From positions 32,484 to 96,483 of the forward strand of contig NZ_VTDQ01000007.1 in assembly GCF_015627175.1 (NCBI RefSeq): a DNA stretch of 64,000 bases, in the 5' to 3' direction. This DNA comes from Acinetobacter pollinis (GTDB lineage: Bacteria > Pseudomonadota > Gammaproteobacteria > Pseudomonadales > Moraxellaceae). This document shows, one piece after another, positions 58,403-64,000 of this stretch. The notes beneath the pieces were generated by a model that saw only the letters and a list, made by a program, of their open reading frames with translations, searched no databases and was not told the DNA's origin. Every line of letters begins with the position of its first letter. Positions within the stretch are counted from its first letter, which is position 1. Made by a program: the position numbers and the translations under genes.

Positions 58403-60592
58403 ATGTCTACTTTCCGTCAGCAAAAATTTTTACGCCATCCATTGAGTTTAAGTATTCTCATGGTACTTGCCCTTTCACCATCTTTTTCATACGCAGAAGA
58501 TGCAACAACAACTCAACTTGAAACGATTAACGTTAAATCTGAAACTTCATCTGCCTTAGAAACAGCGACAGGCCTAAAGCTGAAACCTAAAGAAACACCT
58601 CAATCTATTAGTGTAATTACGCAAGAACAGATAAAAGATCAGGGGATTTCGAGTTTAAGCAAAGCATTAAAGCAAACAACAGGTATAAATGTAATTCGTG
58701 ATTCTGGAAGATATCGCTTTCAATCTCGTGGATTTTATATCGATCAAATTGAAGAAGATGGTCTAAGTAGTACCGTTCCTGGTTCAGCAAGCAATGCCAA
58801 CCGAACAGCATCGAGTTCAGCAGATTTAGATATTTATGAACATATTGAAGTCATTAGAGGTGCAACAGGGTTAACCCAAGCCAATAGTGAACCAGGTGGA
58901 ACAATTAATGCAGTTAGAAAACATCCCACACAAAATTTTCAAATGCATGGTTATGTACAGGCTGGGCAATGGAATAATGTTCACTCTATGATAGATACAT
59001 CTGGTGCTTTGAATAGTAATAAAACTATTCGAGGACGTCTTGTTGCAATTGGGGGAACTCAAGACTCATTTAAAAATAGTGCTCACAGTGATACACGAAC
59101 TTTATATGGTGTATTAGATTTTGATCTTACACCTACGACCCTGCTACGCCTTGGTGCAATGTACCAAAAAACACATGATATGCCAGATTACTTTGGTATA
59201 CCTATGGCTACAGGAGGAATAGATTCAGGTTTGCCAAACCATACGTATCTGAGCTCAAGTTGGAGTACCTTAAACTCAGAGAAATACAATGTTTTTGCAG
59301 ATTTGGAACATCAGTTTAATGACGACTGGAAAATATCAGCTAAATTAAATAGCAACTGGAATCAGTCCTTACAAAAGATTGGCGGTTTAGCTCAACTCAC
59401 AACGAGTTATAGTGGTATAAATACAAATAATCCAAATTTAAAAACCAATAATTATCAGAACTATAAAAACTCCAGTGACGAAGTAACTGCCAAAATTGCT
59501 TTAAATGGTAAATACTCTTTATTCAATGCGACACATGACGTATTTGCAACGCTTGACTATAGTAGCTTATATGAATTATCTAATTGGAAATCCATTGTTA
59601 ATAATACAGCATATAATGTCTGGACATTCTCTCCCTCTCAAATTCAAGAACCTGATTGGAATAAAAACCTAAGCTACCATATTTTTTATAAAAACTATGT
59701 TGTCCAACAAGCCGCATCATTAGGTACACGTTTTAATTTTCCTGAAAACTTTCACTTTATTCTTGGTGGTCGTTATACACAAGCTATTAGCAATGGTTCA
59801 ACCTATTACGAAATCTATAACAGTAAACCAGATGGTGAGTATGCCAAGAACCGCGAAGTTAAAAAGAAGAAATTTAATCCCTATTTTGGTTTAACTTACG
59901 ATATTACACCTGATACAAGTGTATACCTCAGTCATACCGAAATATTTAAGCCACAATCTGTCCGTCAAATCACAGGTGAAATTTTAGAACCTGTCGTGGG
60001 CATAAACCAAGAAGTGGGTATTAAGTCTGAACTATTTGACCACCGTTTAAATGCATCACTTGCATTATTTAATATTGAACAACAAAATCGCCCCCTCACC
60101 GATTCTAGAAACACTAATTTTTCAATTCCTGAAGGTAAAGTACGTAGTCGCGGTGTAGACATTGAAATATCTGGAAAAGTGAATGATGATTTAGCAATTT
60201 TTGCAGGTTATACATTTAATAAAAGTAAATATCTACAAACTGAGAGTTCACGATATATCGCAGGAAGTAATTTTAGTAAACATACTCCTGAGCATATGTT
60301 TCGTCTATATACTCAATACCAACTTCCAGGCGTATTTGATCAATGGTCAGCAGGTCTAGGCGTAAGTACACAAACAGAAACCAGTAGTCTATATGATATT
60401 CGTCAGGGCGGTTATACATTGTGGAATGCAAATGTACGTTATAGCTATTCTGAAAATCTATCGTTTAATTTAATTGGTGAGAATCTTACGAATAAGCGTT
60501 ATTACGAAAATAATAGAGTACGTATGAACGGCGGAAACAATTTTATAGGTGATCCAAGAAGCTTACTCTTTCGTGTAGATTGGAAATACTAA
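58403..60592 (+). CDS. TonB-dependent siderophore receptor
   Basis: The 729-residue outer membrane protein has a signal peptide (about 1-31, ending FSYAED), a probable TonB box (TINVKS, about 42-48), a plug domain (about 55-165, with GVNVIRD-like and RGFYIDQIEEDG motifs) and a 22-strand barrel ending in VDWKY. No N-terminal signalling (STN) domain is present, so it does not itself transduce to an anti-sigma factor. It is similar in layout to FpvA/FcuA/FoxA-type receptors for hydroxamate or mixed siderophores. A Fur box controls it; no siderophore synthesis gene is adjacent. Confidence 0.9.
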   Translation: MSTFRQQKFLRHPLSLSILMVLALSPSFSYAEDATTTQLETINVKSETSSALETATGLKLKPKETPQSISVITQEQIKDQGISSLSKALKQTTGINVIRDSGRYRFQSRGFYIDQIEEDGLSSTVPGSASNANRTASSSADLDIYEHIEVIRGATGLTQANSEPGGTINAVRKHPTQNFQMHGYVQAGQWNNVHSMIDTSGALNSNKTIRGRLVAIGGTQDSFKNSAHSDTRTLYGVLDFDLTPTTLLRLGAMYQKTHDMPDYFGIPMATGGIDSGLPNHTYLSSSWSTLNSEKYNVFADLEHQFNDDWKISAKLNSNWNQSLQKIGGLAQLTTSYSGINTNNPNLKTNNYQNYKNSSDEVTAKIALNGKYSLFNATHDVFATLDYSSLYELSNWKSIVNNTAYNVWTFSPSQIQEPDWNKNLSYHIFYKNYVVQQAASLGTRFNFPENFHFILGGRYTQAISNGSTYYEIYNSKPDGEYAKNREVKKKKFNPYFGLTYDITPDTSVYLSHTEIFKPQSVRQITGEILEPVVGINQEVGIKSELFDHRLNASLALFNIEQQNRPLTDSRNTNFSIPEGKVRSRGVDIEISGKVNDDLAIFAGYTFNKSKYLQTESSRYIAGSNFSKHTPEHMFRLYTQYQLPGVFDQWSAGLGVSTQTETSSLYDIRQGGYTLWNANVRYSYSENLSFNLIGENLTNKRYYENNRVRMNGGNNFIGDPRSLLFRVDWKY

Positions 60593-60598
60593 TAGTTT

Positions 60599-60635
60599 AA
60601 AAATTTCAGGTGTAGTTCATTGTCTACACCTGAAA
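60599..60635 (-). terminator. Intrinsic terminator of the CorA-family gene
   Basis: The 12-bp stem TTTCAGGTGTAG and complement, 8-base loop, is followed on the minus strand by U residues. It lies between two convergent genes and probably also ends the receptor transcript. Confidence 0.82.
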
Positions 60636-60643
60636 AATGAGAC

Positions 60644-61867
60644 TTACTTTCTCTTGGCAAACTGCTCTACTTCTTTAATCTTCTGTTTAATTGGGTCCAT
60701 ATCTAACAATGAAAGAAAATTCGTACCTTTTTGTTCATGAGATTGTGATAATAAGTCCAGAACACTTTTTTCACTGCGTCCAACCAAATGACGGCGATAA
60801 AAATAATAAATAAGTAATATTGTACATAAAAGCATTGCCACAAGCATCATCCAAAATCCTTGAGGTGATTTTAATCCTGGAATAAATTCAAAATTCATTC
60901 CATAAATCCCAGTAAGCAATGTTAAAGGTGCAAAAACAGCGGTAATAATTGCAAGAATACGCATATTTTCATTGGTCTGGTTCGATATCGCGGAAAAATG
61001 TAAATCTATTGCAGCCTGAATCGAACTTCTTAAACGCGCAGTATGTTTTTGAATACGCTCAATATGACTGGCTAAGTCATTAATACGTACAAGAACCAAA
61101 TCTAAAGACTCAAAATGACTATCTTGCGAGAGATGGTGATAATTTTCTACAGTTTCATCTCTAAGCTCTTGCAAAGTTTCTATCTGCTCTTCACATAAAT
61201 TTTCGACCTGTTGAAAAGCCATATTTTCTTCAAGTAGTTGCTGCCATTGATGAAAATAATGCTTTCCTTGCAATAACTCTTTTTGCCAATATTCGACACG
61301 ACGTGTCAAAGGTGCTCTTAATCCTAAATAATCATCAATCATACTATTGAGTATTCTTAAGGTTAAATTAATAGAGGTTACAGGTAACTTTCTTTGTTTA
61401 TTCTGTTCATTTGGTTTTTTACCAATTAATCCAACCAGTCGCTCAATGTAATTTTGAATTGCTTTATTCCCATCCTCTCTTACTGTCACTAATGCTTTAG
61501 GTGCAATAATAAAGTTTACAGGTGTTGTAATTAGACCAAACTCACTCTGATGCTGTTCTGATCCCATATCATTTGAACCGATATGGTCGTGTGGTGTAAC
61601 CAGTTTACGAAAAATGAGAAAGTCATACTCTTCCATTACATCAAAACCACATGGATGCTCGATATTTAAAATATCTGAAGTATGCAGTTCATTAATGGTA
61701 ATATGGGTGTGTTCAAAAACGTCTTTTTGCCAATGCTCAATTCGCCCCACAACTTCAGTTCTTAAACTGTCAATCCACATGAAATTTAGAACACAATTTT
61801 CATGCTTCTGTTGAGAAACAAAAATCGTATTATCATCTGGATGATGGTAAAAATAGTAAATTTGCAT
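60644..61867 (-). CDS. CorA-family divalent metal transporter
   Basis: The 407-residue protein has a large N-terminal cytosolic domain with long helices (about 1-330), two C-terminal membrane helices, and the GMN pore signature in TGIYGMNFEFIPG. CorA-type proteins move Mg2+ or Co2+; ZntB-type members move Zn2+. The sequence does not tell which metal. It is separated from pnp by a strong terminator and is probably transcribed alone. Confidence 0.9.
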   Translation of the reverse strand: MQIYYFYHHPDDNTIFVSQQKHENCVLNFMWIDSLRTEVVGRIEHWQKDVFEHTHITINELHTSDILNIEHPCGFDVMEEYDFLIFRKLVTPHDHIGSNDMGSEQHQSEFGLITTPVNFIIAPKALVTVREDGNKAIQNYIERLVGLIGKKPNEQNKQRKLPVTSINLTLRILNSMIDDYLGLRAPLTRRVEYWQKELLQGKHYFHQWQQLLEENMAFQQVENLCEEQIETLQELRDETVENYHHLSQDSHFESLDLVLVRINDLASHIERIQKHTARLRSSIQAAIDLHFSAISNQTNENMRILAIITAVFAPLTLLTGIYGMNFEFIPGLKSPQGFWMMLVAMLLCTILLIYYFYRRHLVGRSEKSVLDLLSQSHEQKGTNFLSLLDMDPIKQKIKEVEQFAKRK

Positions 61868-61908
61868 AAATAATTATAAATTTTTCATCGTGCTATACAT
61901 GATGCCAT

Positions 61909-61936
61909 AAAAAAAGCCCGCATCAAGCGGGCTTTT
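61909..61936 (-). terminator. Intrinsic terminator of pnp
   Basis: The stem AAAAGCCCGC/GCGGGCTTTT with a 5-base loop is followed by seven U on the minus strand, 11 bases after the pnp stop. Confidence 0.94.
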
Positions 61937-61947
61937 CATAAACATAT

Positions 61948-64000
61948 TTAAGCTTGTTCGATATCTTTCATCGTAAGTTTAATACGACCACGGTTATCAA
62001 CATCTTGTACTTGTACTTTCAGCTCTTGGCCTTCAGTTAATACGTCCGTTACATTCGCAATACGTTCGTTAGAAATTTGAGAAATATGTAATAAACCATC
62101 AGTACCTGGCATGATGTTTACAAATGCACCAAACTCAACAATACGGATAACTTTACCTTGGTAAATCTTACCTGGCTCAATTTCAGCTGTTAATGCTTGG
62201 ATTTTTGCAATCGCAGCTTTCGCTGCCGCTTTTGTTTCACCAAATACGCGAACTGTACCATTGTCTTCAATATCAATCGCAGCTTTCGTTTCTTCAGTAA
62301 TTTGGCGGATAGTTGCACCACCTTTACCAATTACGTCACGAATCTTGTCTGGATTAATGCTAATGACTTCAAATGTTGGTGCGTGAGCCGAAATTTCAGG
62401 ACGAGCACGAGAAATTACTTTATTCATTTCATTCAAGATATGCATACGACCTGCATACGCTTGATTTAAAGCGACTTCCATAATTTCTTCAGTGATACCT
62501 TCAATTTTGATATCCATCTGAAGTGCAGTAATACCGTTTTCAGAACCTGCTACTTTAAAGTCCATATCACCAAGATGATCTTCATCACCTAAGATGTCAG
62601 AAAGTACAGCAAAACGCTCACCTTCTTTTACTAGACCCATTGCAATACCTGCAACTGGTGCTTTTAATGGTACACCTGCATCCATAAGTGATAATGAAGC
62701 ACCACATACAGAAGCCATTGATGACGAACCATTTGATTCAGTGATATCAGATACGATACGAATCACGTATGGGAAACGATCGATTGGTGGAAGTACAGCT
62801 TGTACACCACGACGTGCTAAACGGCCATGACCAATTTCACGACGTTTCGGGCCAGTTTCACGACCAGTTTCACCTACAGAGTATGCAGGGAAGTTATAGT
62901 GCAACATGAAGTTATCTGTTTTTGTACCAGATAATGTATCTACCATAAGTGCATCACGTGTATTACCAAGCGTAGTTGTCACAATTGCTTGAGTTTCACC
63001 ACGTGTAAATAGCGCAGAACCATGTGCACGATCAAGAACACCTGCTTGTACATCTAATGCACGTACAGTTTTCGTATCACGACCATCAATACGTGGCTTA
63101 CCTGACAAGATATTGTCACGTACTGTACGGTATTTTAAATCTTCGAATAAGAAGTTAACTTCATCAGCAATTTTGCCGCCTTCATCTTCCTCTGGTACGA
63201 ACTGAGCAACTGCTTCTTCATACAATGCACCAAGTGCTGCATAACGATCTTGTTTTATGGCAATCGTATATGCTTCTGAAATTTTCGCTTCAAACGCTTC
63301 TTTCAGTTTTGTACGTAGTTCTTCATCGTTAGTTGGCGCAGTCCATTCAGACTTTGTTGTACCTACAGCCGCAGCAAATTCATTAATCGCTTGGATCGCA
63401 ATTTGCATTTCATCGTGGCCGTAAAGTACCGCACCAAGCATTTGGTCTTCTGAAAGCTCTTTCGCTTCAGATTCAACCATTAATACCGCAGATTCAGTAC
63501 CAGCAACAACAAGGTCTAAATCCGACTGAGCCATTTGCTCAAAGTTAGGGTTTAGAATGTATTCGCCGTTTACTAAACCAACACGTGCACCAGCAATTGG
63601 GCCACGGAATGGTGTATCTGCAATTGCAAGCGCTGCAGATGTACCAATCATAGCTGCAATATCAGCTTCCATTGTCTTGTCAGAAGATACAACCGTTGCA
63701 GTTACTTGTACTTCGTTGTAGTAACCTTCTGGGAATAATGGACGAATTGGACGGTCAATTAAACGAGATGTTAGTGTTTCTGCTTCTGAAGCACGGCCTT
63801 CACGTTTACCATAACCACCTGGAATACGTCCCGCTGCATATTGCTTTTCTTGATAATTTACAGTGAGAGGAAAAAAGTCTGTACCTGCTTTTGCAGTCGG
63901 TTGAGCAACGACAGCAACCAATACAGATACACCACCCATTGTCACAAAAACAGAATTTGCTTGACGCGCAATACGACCCGTTTCTAAAACAACTTGGTAT
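61948..64000 (-). CDS. pnp: Polynucleotide phosphorylase (5' end beyond the window)
   Basis: PNPase is a phosphorolytic 3'-5' exoribonuclease of the RNA degradosome. Two RNase PH-like domains are visible, with catalytic segments such as [26 protein letters not shown] and [22 protein letters not shown], then KH ([18 protein letters not shown]) and S1 ([20 protein letters not shown]) domains. The frame is open to the right edge; the sequence at the edge, [15 protein letters not shown], lies about a dozen residues after the true N-terminus, so the first few codons are missing. A Met at 63945 is internal, not the start. Confidence 0.97.
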   Translation of the reverse strand, partial: YQVVLETGRIARQANSVFVTMGGVSVLVAVVAQPTAKAGTDFFPLTVNYQEKQYAAGRIPGGYGKREGRASEAETLTSRLIDRPIRPLFPEGYYNEVQVTATVVSSDKTMEADIAAMIGTSAALAIADTPFRGPIAGARVGLVNGEYILNPNFEQMAQSDLDLVVAGTESAVLMVESEAKELSEDQMLGAVLYGHDEMQIAIQAINEFAAAVGTTKSEWTAPTNDEELRTKLKEAFEAKISEAYTIAIKQDRYAALGALYEEAVAQFVPEEDEGGKIADEVNFLFEDLKYRTVRDNILSGKPRIDGRDTKTVRALDVQAGVLDRAHGSALFTRGETQAIVTTTLGNTRDALMVDTLSGTKTDNFMLHYNFPAYSVGETGRETGPKRREIGHGRLARRGVQAVLPPIDRFPYVIRIVSDITESNGSSSMASVCGASLSLMDAGVPLKAPVAGIAMGLVKEGERFAVLSDILGDEDHLGDMDFKVAGSENGITALQMDIKIEGITEEIMEVALNQAYAGRMHILNEMNKVISRARPEISAHAPTFEVISINPDKIRDVIGKGGATIRQITEETKAAIDIEDNGTVRVFGETKAAAKAAIAKIQALTAEIEPGKIYQGKVIRIVEFGAFVNIMPGTDGLLHISQISNERIANVTDVLTEGQELKVQVQDVDNRGRIKLTMKDIEQA

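Overview
The window reads as a chromosomal segment of an Acinetobacter-like gammaproteobacterium. The DNA is AT-rich. Gene order around ndk-rlmN-pilF-rodZ-ispG-hisS-yfgM-bamB, ilvI-ilvH-ilvC, leuS-lptE-holA, corC-lnt and murI/hemH, together with the protein sequences, fits Moraxellaceae. The genus is inferred from the gene set; I could not run a search and do not name a species. I found no rRNA, tRNA, CRISPR array, transposase or prophage gene.

Layout. 1-7849 (minus): an envelope, translation and isoprenoid block (bamB partial, yfgM, hisS, ispG, rodZ, pilF, rlmN), then ndk, iscX and a PAP2 phosphatase. 7939-11742: the branched-chain amino acid operon ilvI-ilvH-ilvC with a candidate promoter and a leader of about 260 nt. 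11743-16377 (plus): a DUF4124 protein, leuS, lptE, holA. 16504-21216 (plus): a complete MacA-MacB-outer membrane factor efflux operon. 21265-23700 (minus): fabI, a Bax-inhibitor-1 family protein and orn. 23817-29468 (plus): rsgA, a rhodanese, grxC, secB, a PAS-GGDEF diguanylate cyclase, an ABC1 kinase and a HopJ-family protein. 29517-36511 (mostly minus): crcB behind a fluoride riboswitch, a HI0933-type flavoprotein, a TrmB-like methyltransferase, yacG (plus), an MBL hydrolase, hemH, a DUF4062 protein, murI and a DUF1285 protein. 36698-46454 (mostly plus): ETF-ubiquinone oxidoreductase, tusA (minus), corC-lnt, priA, a Kef-type antiporter and hslO.

46499-49945 is the most accessory-looking stretch. 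It holds a secreted 467-residue protein with three C-terminal repeat modules, a small secreted charged protein, long AT-rich gaps and a MipA-like porin. It is followed by the least explained locus, 50051-55717. That locus has a plus-strand operon (class III aminotransferase, BioF2/FemAB-like acyltransferase, ureohydrolase-fold protein) meeting tail to tail, 6 bases apart, a minus-strand operon (HAD-IB phosphatase, alpha/beta hydrolase, two half-size SMR/EamA transporters). The content looks like biosynthesis plus membrane translocation of an amine-containing product, but no product can be assigned. The window ends with cbpA-cbpM, a Cof-type HAD hydrolase, a Fur-box-controlled TonB-dependent receptor, a CorA transporter and the 3' part of pnp.

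Regulatory elements read directly from sequence include the crcB fluoride riboswitch, a Fur box overlapping the receptor promoter, several intrinsic terminators (ndk, ilvC, secB, BI-1, orn, efflux operon, ETF-QO, lnt, corA, pnp) and non-ATG starts (TTG for ilvI, GTG for pilF and the rhodanese gene).
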